This document shows positions 18,034 through 26,539 of a DNA stretch of 64,000 nucleotides, in pieces. The position numbers were made by a program, and so were the translations under genes. The stretch covers positions 66,154-130,153 of the forward strand of contig JAGIAD010000007.1 in the NCBI GenBank assembly GCA_017745075.1, read 5' to 3'. The DNA is from Sphingobacteriaceae bacterium (GTDB lineage: Bacteria; Bacteroidota; Bacteroidia; Sphingobacteriales; Sphingobacteriaceae). The notes below the pieces were generated by a model that saw nothing but the letters and a program-made list of their open reading frames with translations, did no database searches and was not told the DNA's origin. Position 1 is the first letter of the stretch; each line of letters opens with the position of its first letter.

Positions 18034-21000
18034 TTAAAAATCAGCTTTAATACCAATCGCGACCGTTCGGGGCGGCAGGTAATCGGCAACGGGATAGTCC
18101 GGGTCAAAACGGGTTTTAGCCGATTTCCATAAAATCCCAATGTTATTCGCATAGAAATAGACCTGCAGTTTGTTAAGCGAGAGCTGCTGCAACAGGTTTT
18201 TACCAAAATCATAAGTGGCACTGATGTCCTGCAGGCGGATGTGATCAGCCTTTTCTACCGTGGCCGTTGAAAAATTATAGAAATCGTCTCTGGTCGTATT
18301 GATACCGGCAGGCATCGATGGCACAGTGGTGATCCCTTCATCCCCCGGCTTTTGCCAGCGCTCACCGTACCTCCCCTGGTAATAACCCTGTCCGGAAAGG
18401 ATGCCGGAGTAAATCACTCCGGGCTGCCTGAAATAGTAACCCAACCGGTAACTGATGTTTGCAGAAAGGGAAAACTGCCCATAGCTGAACGTATTACGCA
18501 GCGCGCCATAACTGACCGGCCGGGCAGGCCCGCTATAAACCAGGTCATCCGGTGTTGCTGAAGATAACAGCTGGCTATAATCTTTGCTTAACTTCCCGCC
18601 CAGGTAACCCTGGGGATCACCGTTCTGGCCATCCAGGCCCGCAAAGGCATAACTGTATACCGCATAAAAGGGTTTCCCCTCCAGGGGATACACTTCGCTG
18701 TCAGATAACTGCGCATAACGGCCTGCCGGCTGCCGCAGTGCATAATCCACCACTTTGTCCTTGACATGGCTAAAAAAGAAACTGGTCTGCCAACCGAATT
18801 CACCTGTTACATTCCGGCTGTTCAAACTGATGTCAATGCCCGAGCCCCTGGTATTCGCCGTATTGCCCCTGAAAGTGGTGATACCAGACGATGGCGCAAA
18901 AGCAATATCCCCGATCAGGTCCATGCCCCTTTTTAAATAAGGCTCTACCGTGCCGCTGATCCGGTTATCCTTTGTGGCAAAATCGATTCCCAGATTGATC
19001 AGGCGTACCCGCTCCCACCTCAGTTCGGGATTTGGTGGGTTGATCACCTGCGCATAATTGGTATTGATCGCATTACCTGTGATGTATATCGCCGTGGTAA
19101 AGGCTGAAAGGCTTTTATTCACATTGCCATTATAACCGTAGGTCAGCCTCATTTTCAAATAGGGCAGCCAATCCAGCCCGTAAAAAGGCTCCTTATTGAT
19201 ATTCCAGGCCAGCCCCGCAGAATAAAGCGGCACCCCCTGCTGATTGGTTTTCACTCCAAAGAGATTACTCCGGTCCAGCCTGGCACTGGCAGACAGTGTA
19301 TACCTGTCGAGCAAGGTATATGCCGCATTCGAATAATAGGAAATATTCCGGTCAGTCAGATCGGTCATGCTGTTATAAAAAGGAACAACGGCTAAAGCCC
19401 CTGGGACCGCATACTGGGGAAATTGGGTAAGGTAATCGACCCCTAAAGCAGTGGCGTGGCTGTCATCATAACCATAAGCGCGGTTGCTATTACCTACCGT
19501 ATGAAAATCACGGATTTCATAACCCGCGATTGCCGTGAGGTTATGTTTATCCTTCCACACCCGGTTAAAATTCAGCTGTCCCCGGATACTCTGGCTGGTC
19601 GCTGTGAGCTGGTCCAGATCCAGGACACCACCACGCGGAATAGCATAAGCAATCTTACCACTCCCATCCACAACCGAATAACTGTTGATCAGGTTCCGGG
19701 TAAAATAGGTTTCTTCGCTGCGCAGGTTACGCCCGTTGGCAATCGTCTGTCCATACTGGTAAAGCAGGGAAAAAGAGAGATAAGGCCTGATCTCATAACT
19801 TGCATTAACATTCAACCGGTAATCAATCAACTTTCGGGTTTTATCCGAAATATAAATTTCTTCCAGTGGTTTATAACTCCAGTCCAGCAAACCCTTTTGT
19901 TGTGCTGCCCGGATAAAAGCCTGCCGGTAATCATGCGTCATCGCAATGGGATTCCCCGCCTCATCAGCAAGCCTGGCATAAGGATAAAGCGAAGCACCGT
20001 TACCCGTTTTTAGCCCGATCAGGTTGGTACCGGGATTGTTGGTCGTGGTATTGCCCTGGCTATAATAAAACCCGGTCGTGATCTCCAGTTTCTTGTTAAA
20101 TAAATTCAGGGACTGTCCCCCATTAAAGGTATAGCGGTTCAAACCGTTTCCCACCAGGTTGTCCTGGTTACGGTCATAACCACCAGACAGGTTAAAGCGC
20201 TGGATTTCGCTCCCACCACTAAAATTCAGCGCATACTGCTGGTTGACACTTTTACGGTAAAAGTACTGATCAAAATCTTGGCGCACATCATATCCAGCCA
20301 AAGCATTGATCTGCGCATCCGCCTCCCCGGCGGTAATCTTACCATCCCTCCTGGCAATCAGCAGTTCCACTACCGGCGTGATCGCCGGGTTATTATAACC
20401 CGTTTCAGCATTTGCATAAAAACCCTTGTCAAAAAGCATTTTTTCCACCCCGATGAAATCCGCAGCCGACATCCTGGGCTGATAAAAGAGATCCGGTTTA
20501 TCCCCAACCGTCGCGTTCGCATTAAAGCCTACCTTAACCGCCTGGTTATAACGTCCCTTTTTAGTGGTGATCACAATCACCCCATTACCTGCCCGCGAAC
20601 CCCATATCGAAGCCGCAGCAGCATCCTTCAGGACAGAGATACGCTCCACATCATTGGGATTGATATTATTGATATCCCCGTCATAGGGAAAATTATCCAG
20701 CACAATCAAAGGACTCGAATTCCCATAAATCGTATTCCGCCCTCGCACACTGATCAGCCCCGCCCCGGCCGAGCGGCCCCTGTTGAAAAGCAGGCCCGGC
20801 GTCACATCCTCCAGCCGTTCCAGCACACCGGTACTCACCCTGCGGTTCAGCAGTTTGTTATCCACCTGCACAAAAGAACCCGTAGCCCTTTCCGCCGGAA
20901 TGGTCTGGTAACCCGTGGATACCACCACCTCGTCCAACTGCGCCGCCACAGCCGACAGCGTAACCACCAGCGGCTGATTACCGGCCGGTACCGGAACACG

Positions 21001-21258
21001 GACAGAAGTATAACCCAAAAACGAAACCAAAAGCGTACCCTTGACCAGGCCTCCCTTCAACACAAACCCCCCCGTCCCATCCGTTAACACCGCAATAGCC
21101 GATCCTTCCATTTTAACCGTAGCCCCGACCAGGGGCACCCTTCTATCTGCCGACACCACCTTGCCCCTGATTTCCCTAACCTGAATTTGGGCCTTGACCG
21201 CCAAACCGTAAAACAGCAGGAGCGCCACCACACAACCTATCATTATCTTCTTCATCAC
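18034..21258 (-). CDS. SusC/RagA TonB-linked outer-membrane transporter
   Basis: The product is 1074 aa. A signal peptide (about residues 1-23) is followed by a carboxypeptidase-regulatory-like domain (IRGKVVSADRRVPLVGATVKM, about residues 29-100) and a plug domain with the SusC signature (VERISVLKDAAAASIWGSRA, about residues 205-224, and GNGVIVITTKKG). A long beta-barrel then ends in F. No STN domain is present, so it is not of the sigma/FecR-signalling type. It forms an operon with TlpA-DUF3738 upstream (13 bp gap) and SusD downstream. It probably imports a ligand across the outer membrane using TonB energy. Confidence 0.95.
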   Translation of the reverse strand: MMKKIMIGCVVALLLFYGLAVKAQIQVREIRGKVVSADRRVPLVGATVKMEGSAIAVLTDGTGGFVLKGGLVKGTLLVSFLGYTSVRVPVPAGNQPLVVTLSAVAAQLDEVVVSTGYQTIPAERATGSFVQVDNKLLNRRVSTGVLERLEDVTPGLLFNRGRSAGAGLISVRGRNTIYGNSSPLIVLDNFPYDGDINNINPNDVERISVLKDAAAASIWGSRAGNGVIVITTKKGRYNQAVKVGFNANATVGDKPDLFYQPRMSAADFIGVEKMLFDKGFYANAETGYNNPAITPVVELLIARRDGKITAGEADAQINALAGYDVRQDFDQYFYRKSVNQQYALNFSGGSEIQRFNLSGGYDRNQDNLVGNGLNRYTFNGGQSLNLFNKKLEITTGFYYSQGNTTTNNPGTNLIGLKTGNGASLYPYARLADEAGNPIAMTHDYRQAFIRAAQQKGLLDWSYKPLEEIYISDKTRKLIDYRLNVNASYEIRPYLSFSLLYQYGQTIANGRNLRSEETYFTRNLINSYSVVDGSGKIAYAIPRGGVLDLDQLTATSQSIRGQLNFNRVWKDKHNLTAIAGYEIRDFHTVGNSNRAYGYDDSHATALGVDYLTQFPQYAVPGALAVVPFYNSMTDLTDRNISYYSNAAYTLLDRYTLSASARLDRSNLFGVKTNQQGVPLYSAGLAWNINKEPFYGLDWLPYLKMRLTYGYNGNVNKSLSAFTTAIYITGNAINTNYAQVINPPNPELRWERVRLINLGIDFATKDNRISGTVEPYLKRGMDLIGDIAFAPSSGITTFRGNTANTRGSGIDISLNSRNVTGEFGWQTSFFFSHVKDKVVDYALRQPAGRYAQLSDSEVYPLEGKPFYAVYSYAFAGLDGQNGDPQGYLGGKLSKDYSQLLSSATPDDLVYSGPARPVSYGALRNTFSYGQFSLSANISYRLGYYFRQPGVIYSGILSGQGYYQGRYGERWQKPGDEGITTVPSMPAGINTTRDDFYNFSTATVEKADHIRLQDISATYDFGKNLLQQLSLNKLQVYFYANNIGILWKSAKTRFDPDYPVADYLPPRTVAIGIKADF

Positions 21259-21271
21259 AAAAATTTAAATA

Positions 21272-22636
21272 TTAGCGTTTACGGATTACCAGCATTTCAA
21301 TCTCCGCCAGTTTTTCAACAAAGCGCAGGTCATACCGCGCCAGCGCCCTGTTCACCTCATCAACGCTGGTCATGTTGGCATTAAGTTCCAGGTCAACCAT
21401 ACCAGAATAACCCGTCTGGTCCACCACCGGAAGCGGACTGCCCTGAAAAGGCACCTGCACCCGGTCAATGAAAACCGCGAGAGAACAACTCGTCAGTTTA
21501 CAGCCAAAACGATCCAAGGCAACCGACGGTACCCCTCCGGCCGTCAGGATCTTATCCAAACCCGAAGTACGCACCAGCGCCAGCACTTTCACCTTACGCT
21601 TCTCCAGCCCCACCACATAATCCGCGAAAAAACCCCGCAGCTGATTTTGCATCATAGCATAGGCCCGCCCGCTGGACCGCTCATCCATCATCAGCTCATA
21701 ACAATACGCCCTGCCCTGCCTCAGCCAGTCCAGAAAATCAGCACCGGCCACCTGAGGCTCCAGTTCCGATTCCAGGCCATCTTCCAGCACCGTTTCCTTT
21801 TTCCCCTTTTTATAAGCCAAACGGAACAGTTCGGGCATGGTGAGGTTACGCCCGGTAATGCGCCTCACCTGAGCACCCGACTGCACTTCTACATCTTTAT
21901 AAATCCCCCGTCCGACATTCGCTACATAACCCGAAAGCTGCGACCGGAAAAAACCATCCCCCAAATCGCCCCCCGCAAAAAATAAAGGTTTACCCGTATC
22001 GTACTGCATCTTTTCATCCCTTTTCACCTTAACCTCCAGTGAACCCGCCAAAAGCAAAGCGTTGATATTCTCACGCGATACCGCCTCCCCGCCCGTAACC
22101 GCCTTCACCATCCCATCCCCGCCGATCCACACATAATGTGGCAAGGTCTGGTGCGGAAACAGCCTCACCAAAACCGTATCCCCCGTCACCATCGGTAGGG
22201 AAAAACCCTTACCCGGCCCCAAGCCCTGCTTACCCTGCTGCAACCTCAACTTCCTATAAAAATCATCCACCACCTTAAAAGACTGATACGCCACCGGAAG
22301 GAATTGCACCCGGCCCTTAAACTCCTCCTGCAAAGCCTCCATCTTCGGGATCATCGCCACACAGGGCGAACACCAGGTCGCCCAGAAATCCAGGATCAGC
22401 AGCTTGCCCTTAAAGGTCGAAAGCGGCAGCGACACCACATCCTTCCCCGAGCCCTCCAACCCCGAAACACCACCAATCATTACCTCCGTTACCCGGTCCC
22501 CAATTTTAATCTCCCCGGCAGCCCCATTACCAACCGGGACAGGCACAGACACAGCAGTACCCGATATATTTTTATCCTGCGCATACCCCCCAAAAAAAGG
22601 ACATAGCAATAGCAGGAAGCATATTTTAAGCTTCAT
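21272..22636 (-). CDS. TlpA-type thioredoxin fused to a DUF3738-like domain
   Basis: The product is 454 aa. A signal peptide (1-19) is followed by a TlpA-like thioredoxin domain with active site WCSPC at residues 88-92 in the FWATWCSPC context. A second domain in the C-terminal 200 residues matches the DUF3738 pattern: an N-terminal RNLTMPELFRLAY phrase, then PLPVVDQTGYSGMVDLEL and a C-terminal FVEKLAEIEMLVIRK. The first part reduces or isomerises disulfides in the periplasm. DUF3738 has no known function. The gene leads an operon with SusC and SusD and may keep the imported or exported Cys peptide in its thiol form (inference). Confidence 0.8.
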   Translation of the reverse strand: MKLKICFLLLLCPFFGGYAQDKNISGTAVSVPVPVGNGAAGEIKIGDRVTEVMIGGVSGLEGSGKDVVSLPLSTFKGKLLILDFWATWCSPCVAMIPKMEALQEEFKGRVQFLPVAYQSFKVVDDFYRKLRLQQGKQGLGPGKGFSLPMVTGDTVLVRLFPHQTLPHYVWIGGDGMVKAVTGGEAVSRENINALLLAGSLEVKVKRDEKMQYDTGKPLFFAGGDLGDGFFRSQLSGYVANVGRGIYKDVEVQSGAQVRRITGRNLTMPELFRLAYKKGKKETVLEDGLESELEPQVAGADFLDWLRQGRAYCYELMMDERSSGRAYAMMQNQLRGFFADYVVGLEKRKVKVLALVRTSGLDKILTAGGVPSVALDRFGCKLTSCSLAVFIDRVQVPFQGSPLPVVDQTGYSGMVDLELNANMTSVDEVNRALARYDLRFVEKLAEIEMLVIRKR

Positions 22637-22703
22637 TTAAATTCATTTAAAAAGTAAAAAACAATTAAAAACCGGCCTAAAGGCTAACGAAAATCCTCAC
22701 CCC

Positions 22704-22973
22704 TCAAACCCCCATCCCCTCAATCCTGCCTTCCTCCATCAGCATCTGCACAGCAGAAACCAATTCAACCAGCCCATCCAACACCTCAGCCACCTCCTGC
22801 TCACCAATCTCCAGCTCCGGAAAACCCCTTTTCTGATTCAGGGCATACCCCTGAAACACCGAAAACAACACCAGCCGAACCCTATCCGTACCATAACGAC
22901 GGTAAAATGACTCCAGCACCGCCACGGATGATTTAAAAAAAGGCAACTCAGGATTAGCATCAGATGAACACAT
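22704..22973 (-). CDS. Small hypothetical protein at the head of the TlpA-SusC-SusD operon
   Basis: I chose the ATG at 22973 (89 aa); the longer frame upstream is low-complexity and starts in a spacer. The product is soluble, acidic and helical, with FYRRYGTDRVRLVLFSVFQGYAL and a C-terminal helix LDGLVELVSAVQMLMEEGR. No family is recognised. It lies 67 bp before the TlpA gene on the same strand and is probably its first operon member. Confidence 0.55.
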   Translation of the reverse strand: MCSSDANPELPFFKSSVAVLESFYRRYGTDRVRLVLFSVFQGYALNQKRGFPELEIGEQEVAEVLDGLVELVSAVQMLMEEGRIEGMGV

Positions 22974-23413
22974 GGATTGATAAAAAAAGAGAAAATACAA
23001 AAGGATTAAAAACCAGCCCCTTCCACACAAAAAATGCGGACACGGCAAACCGTATTGCTTATTAGAAAAAAGATGCCTACCTTGGGAATGCGAATCACCA
23101 CAGTACTGCAAATTGCCTAAACAGCAATAAAGGGCTGGTACCAAGCTAAATTAACCCAAGGGAATCAGTGCGCTCTCCAACACCAACCCCTATTTTTTAT
23201 TGGGCTATTTCAAACTTGGAAAAATTCCAGCGCGCATTACGAGGGAGAACAAATAATGTTCTTTAACAAGAGTTTAAGGGAAAACCTGCGTACCACTTCA
23301 GGGAAGTGATACCAGCTCATGGCGCCTAATTTTTTCGTTTTCATAAAAGGTAGTTTTATGTAAAAACGATGTACCCCAAAAGCAAAAGGAAGAAACCAGA
23401 TTGGCAAAAACCA

Positions 23414-23510
23414 ATAGGGCGAACTCCAATGCTTTTGCTAGCGGCACCGTCAAGAGCCAGTCAAGCCGAGGCTTGAGTTCCACAAAAGACTAACATGAAG
23501 TTCGCCCTAT
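23414..23510. repeat. 97-nt element closed by a perfect 12-bp inverted repeat
   Basis: ATAGGGCGAACT at 23414-23425 is the exact reverse complement of AGTTCGCCCTAT at 23499-23510. Inside, TCAAGC and GCTTGA at 23461-23476 form a second hairpin with a 4-nt loop. Such a closed multi-hairpin layout could be a structured RNA or a recombination or replication site. No transposase or reverse transcriptase gene is adjacent. Confidence 0.5.
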
Positions 23511-23684
23511 CGAATATAAGATATCACGAAGATAGCAAAATTCAATAGTATTGGCGAACTCACGATCGGCTCATGTGGAAAGTTTGACGGTTTTCTAGCA
23601 TGAGTGACATCGTTAAAGCTAGGTTATACCCAACTCTATTTGTCGCTATAAATAACTGATAAACAAATATAATAAAATATTTAC

Positions 23685-23699
23685 TAGTACCAAGTACTA
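23685..23699. promoter_or_regulatory. Operator-like palindrome before the XRE gene
   Basis: TAGTAC-CAA-GTACTA is a perfect 6+3+6 palindrome ending 14 bp before the ATG of the XRE-type regulator at 23714. That position is typical for autoregulation by a dimeric helix-turn-helix protein. No experimental support. Confidence 0.35.
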
Positions 23700-23713
23700 A
23701 TTTAATTTTTTTT

Positions 23714-24112
23714 ATGCCAAGGAGGAAAAACTCTGTTGTAATCCAGAAAAACAAGATTAAAGAGGTTACTAAAACTGTTGGCGCCTCTCAGCGATTAGTT
23801 GCTTTAATGCTTGACGTGAATTATACTACGGTTAGTTCTTGGAATTCTAATACAACGCAGCCAAGCGAAGAAAATCTAAATCAAATTGGTGAGTTGCTAC
23901 AGAGGGATAATCGTGATTTACTTGAACCACAAGGGCGAGTTAATACAGGGTTAGCCAAAGCTTTAGAGCAGGAGCTGAAAAGATTGTACAAAGAAGAAGG
24001 AATGCCATATGAGGTTGAAAAATTGGACGAGAAAAAAGGTGTGAAGGTTAAGGTTAATAATCCCGAGCTAATCAAGAAGTTGAGGGAATTTGCGAAAAGC
24101 TATAAAAAATAA
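23714..24112 (+). CDS. XRE-type helix-turn-helix regulator
   Basis: The product is 132 aa. The N-terminal 70 residues form a Cro/CI-like domain (ASQRLVALMLDVNYTTVSSW is the helix-turn-helix, about residues 24-43; then LNQIGELLQRDNRDLL). The C-terminal half is a charged helical tail (LAKALEQELKRLYKEEGMPYEV and a terminal KKLREFAKSYKK) that may dimerise or bind a partner. It is the first gene of the AT-rich island and has a palindrome in its promoter. A decayed gene follows on the same strand. Confidence 0.85.
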   Translation: MPRRKNSVVIQKNKIKEVTKTVGASQRLVALMLDVNYTTVSSWNSNTTQPSEENLNQIGELLQRDNRDLLEPQGRVNTGLAKALEQELKRLYKEEGMPYEVEKLDEKKGVKVKVNNPELIKKLREFAKSYKK

Positions 24113-24231
24113 ATAAGAAGCTGCCTTTACCGGGGGCTGGCGGTTTAGTGAGTTGCGGTGGTTTTGTTTCGATTGCCCTAGTATTAATATTAATTATTTT
24201 AAAATTTTTAAAACTTAGAAAGGAATATCAT

Positions 24232-24647
24232 ATGAAACACAATAAAAATAGGACGATTATATCAGATTTAGGAAACGCAGGAACAGAAACAATTTGGGCA
24301 ATCGGGACATCCATCGCAGCTACGGCTGTCCAAATAGACTGAAAGATTAAAGGTGATTTAACAAACAATTATTCAAGTTTGCGAAGCCTGCCAGGGGATA
24401 AAACCGAAATGGTAAAAGAAATAGGGAGTTTGTTTAGCCGGCTGAGTAATTTGCATGGCAAAAACAAGCTCCCCCCTATCAAAAATTAAATTATGTGAAG
24501 GATTTTAAAAAAAGTTGTAAAGTCGATGATAGTGAGACTGTCCAACAAATTTCTCCTGCCGGCACCCGGAAACTGTGTGCTGAAATGTTGAATAACCAGA
24601 AAACAAATCTCACTTCAATTGCACAAGTTGCTACTCCCTATGGATGA
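24232..24647 (+). pseudogene. Decayed gene of about 138 codons (one nonsense, one frameshift)
   Basis: An ATG at 24232 opens MKHNKNRTIISDLG. The frame is stopped by TGA at 24340-24342 (after TAVQID) but continues in the same frame with protein-like sequence (KIKGDLTNNYSSLRSLPG, then GSLFSRLSNLHGKNKLPP) to a run of six C at about 24471-24476. Adding one C there would continue as YQKLNYVKDFKKSCKVDDSE to a TGA at 24645. The simplest reading is a gene broken by a TGG-to-TGA change and a 1-nt deletion in the C run. A sequencing error in the homopolymer is an alternative for the second. The original function is not recognised. Confidence 0.5.
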
Positions 24648-26539
24648 TTTATGATTTTCACTTGTCCAAGGTCGGTAAAGACAAAAGTAAAAATCACAGT
24701 TGCAGAAATAAGTAACAGAATCCCTAGAACCAGCCAATGGAACCATTTAATTGATCCTAAATTCGGTCGGCTGATGATCCAGATCAGGATAGCAAACATG
24801 AGCAAACAAAAGCCATAGGAAGATACCATCTTAAAAAAGAACATTGGGTCTGAACCGATTTGCACATTCGCAAGCATCTGTATGCTACCTACAGTGAAAA
24901 GCGATATTGCAGAGAAGATGGCAATAACTTCGATAGATCTACGCTCCGCGTTTTTCACAGTCTCGGAGGTTTCCTGAACGGTCTCTACCACCTTTTTCAG
25001 CCTGTCGTAAACGGAAGATAGAATATCAAATTTAGTAACCTTATTTTTGATATTTTCCTTCCTTGCTGCCATCTGACTATAATTTAGCGGGACCAAGTAG
25101 CCACTAAAGAAGAATAAATTGAAGGTGCCAAAATTTGATGTAGCAAATTGATAATCCGATTGCGATTCATCAAATGGTAATTGGAAGGGCATGAGCTTTC
25201 TTACATTTGACCATTCAAAAGATTGCTCAAATTTGCTTACAACTTCATCCAAGCGTTTTTTTAGTTTTTCGTAGAGCTCGAAATTTGCAACTTCAACCAG
25301 TTTCTTTGATACGTCCTCCATTTTTTCCGAAAGCGCCTCACAGAGTTTCATCCATGGGAAAAAATTTTTAACGAAGGTTTGGTTTTGAAAATTCTTAGTA
25401 TCTGCTATGAGTGAATCAATTTTTTTCAGGAATTCCCTATTCGTATCTTTAAGCGTGTCTGTCGATAGTTCGTTCCCCTCTTCCAAAGCCACGTGCACAT
25501 TGAACGAAAGCTCGTTATTGAAGAGATAATTAGAGCTGATCTTAAAAGCATAATTATCAAAAGGCACCGTATATTGATTTGCAGCCGAAGTAAAATCCAC
25601 CTGAAGGAGGCTTAGATTATGTTGGCTGCCAATATCATCCTTATAAATCTTGGCCCTTGCATGCGACTTCTCGAAGTGGAATTGTGCTGATTTTAAGATC
25701 ATTTCCTGGATACGCTCGCGCTGCAGGATTTTGTAGTCGTCTACCAGTCCGTAATGTACTTCGATTACCTTCTCCCATCGGTCCAAAAGCGGCTCTTTAT
25801 CGATCGTTTGGAGTGTAAAAGTAATTTCATCAGTATTGTTGTAGGAATAACTCCAGTTGACTCTTCCTTTGTCACACTGACTACGATAGACCAGCTTTCT
25901 GAGCAAAAAATTTATTTTTACCTGGATCGCTTTAATCAACGTCTGAAATGTATTGATTTTATCCACCTCTCGTTTCCACCGGGATAAATCCCTAAAAGTC
26001 TTTTCAGAATATTCAAATCTAAAATGCTCAAGAGCGACTACCCTAAGCGCATTGACAAATACCTTTAGTGCCCAATATCCCTCAAAGCTATATACCTTAT
26101 TTCTAATATCAGTCGTCAGCCATTTGTGATGCATGCCGAGCGGTTTGTATCCAAACTGCCTGTCTAAGTCTTGCAAGAGATATGATATGCTGGGGAGGAT
26201 GTCTGCCTCCAATGGATTAAGTAGATTAGTCAAGAAATATTCTGTCGCCTCGTTCCCGAAATTATCCTGTCCCAGGTTTTGAAGGTTTTGTTGCAAAAAA
26301 TCCATCAGCTCTTTACTTTGCTTTTCCCAGTCGGACATTGAAATCAAGCAATAATCCCCATTTAAAAGGATCGTTGTTTCAAACTCAGCGATCATACTAA
26401 AAGCTTCATTTATCTTTGACTGAAAAAGCAGCATGTCTGCGTCAGTCTGATGAGTGTGAAAGTAGACTGCCCAGTTTTGTTGAAAATAAGACCGGCCGAG
26501 TTTTCGAATAAGTTTAGTTTGGGAGAGCGGGGAATGCAT
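24638..26539 (-). CDS. Large membrane protein coupled to a Panacea-like antitoxin
   Basis: The product is 633 aa. The first 500 residues are soluble with several charged coiled segments (EALSEKMEDVSKKLVEVANF, about residue 395). A linker (YDRLKKVVETVQETSETVKN) leads to three membrane segments at about 535-556, 568-590 and 599-621, leaving a short tail. I recognise no enzyme motif. Its start codon shares one base with the stop of the preceding gene (TAATG), so translation is coupled. A soluble sensor domain on a cluster of membrane helices is the plan of many membrane-damaging effectors in defence and toxin systems (inference). It could also be an ordinary membrane protein. Confidence 0.65.
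   Translation of the reverse strand: MHSPLSQTKLIRKLGRSYFQQNWAVYFHTHQTDADMLLFQSKINEAFSMIAEFETTILLNGDYCLISMSDWEKQSKELMDFLQQNLQNLGQDNFGNEATEYFLTNLLNPLEADILPSISYLLQDLDRQFGYKPLGMHHKWLTTDIRNKVYSFEGYWALKVFVNALRVVALEHFRFEYSEKTFRDLSRWKREVDKINTFQTLIKAIQVKINFLLRKLVYRSQCDKGRVNWSYSYNNTDEITFTLQTIDKEPLLDRWEKVIEVHYGLVDDYKILQRERIQEMILKSAQFHFEKSHARAKIYKDDIGSQHNLSLLQVDFTSAANQYTVPFDNYAFKISSNYLFNNELSFNVHVALEEGNELSTDTLKDTNREFLKKIDSLIADTKNFQNQTFVKNFFPWMKLCEALSEKMEDVSKKLVEVANFELYEKLKKRLDEVVSKFEQSFEWSNVRKLMPFQLPFDESQSDYQFATSNFGTFNLFFFSGYLVPLNYSQMAARKENIKNKVTKFDILSSVYDRLKKVVETVQETSETVKNAERRSIEVIAIFSAISLFTVGSIQMLANVQIGSDPMFFFKMVSSYGFCLLMFAILIWIISRPNLGSIKWFHWLVLGILLLISATVIFTFVFTDLGQVKIINHP

Larger units (their letters stand above)
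22974..23713. other. Spacer of about 740 bp with inverted repeats, no gene seen
   Basis: I see no convincing reading frame here; the short open frames have no protein-like composition. The spacer must hold the promoter of the leftward TlpA operon. It also holds a large inverted repeat at 23414-23510, a second copy of the 9-mer GGCGAACTC at about 23553, and the operator-like palindrome at 23685-23699. Base composition shifts from GC-rich on the left to AT-rich on the right, which fits a boundary of the AT-rich island. Confidence 0.5.

Noticed and set aside
20278..21087. 269-aa plus-strand frame antisense to SusC, and other long antisense frames in the GC-rich 12-23 kb part
   Set aside because: They lie opposite well-conserved SusC, TlpA, LanB and SusD coding sequence, are rich in R, P, H and I as expected of antisense shadows, and have no recognisable domain.
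23414..23510. Integron attC site or retron RNA reading of the inverted repeat
   Set aside because: The 3' arm has GTTCGCC, which does not fit GTTRRRY, no integrase or reverse transcriptase gene is adjacent, and no second cassette-like site with the same core is seen.
24340..24342. Selenocysteine or programmed readthrough at the TGA
   Set aside because: There is no SECIS-like hairpin that I can see just after it, and a second lesion (C-run frameshift) in the same gene favours decay.
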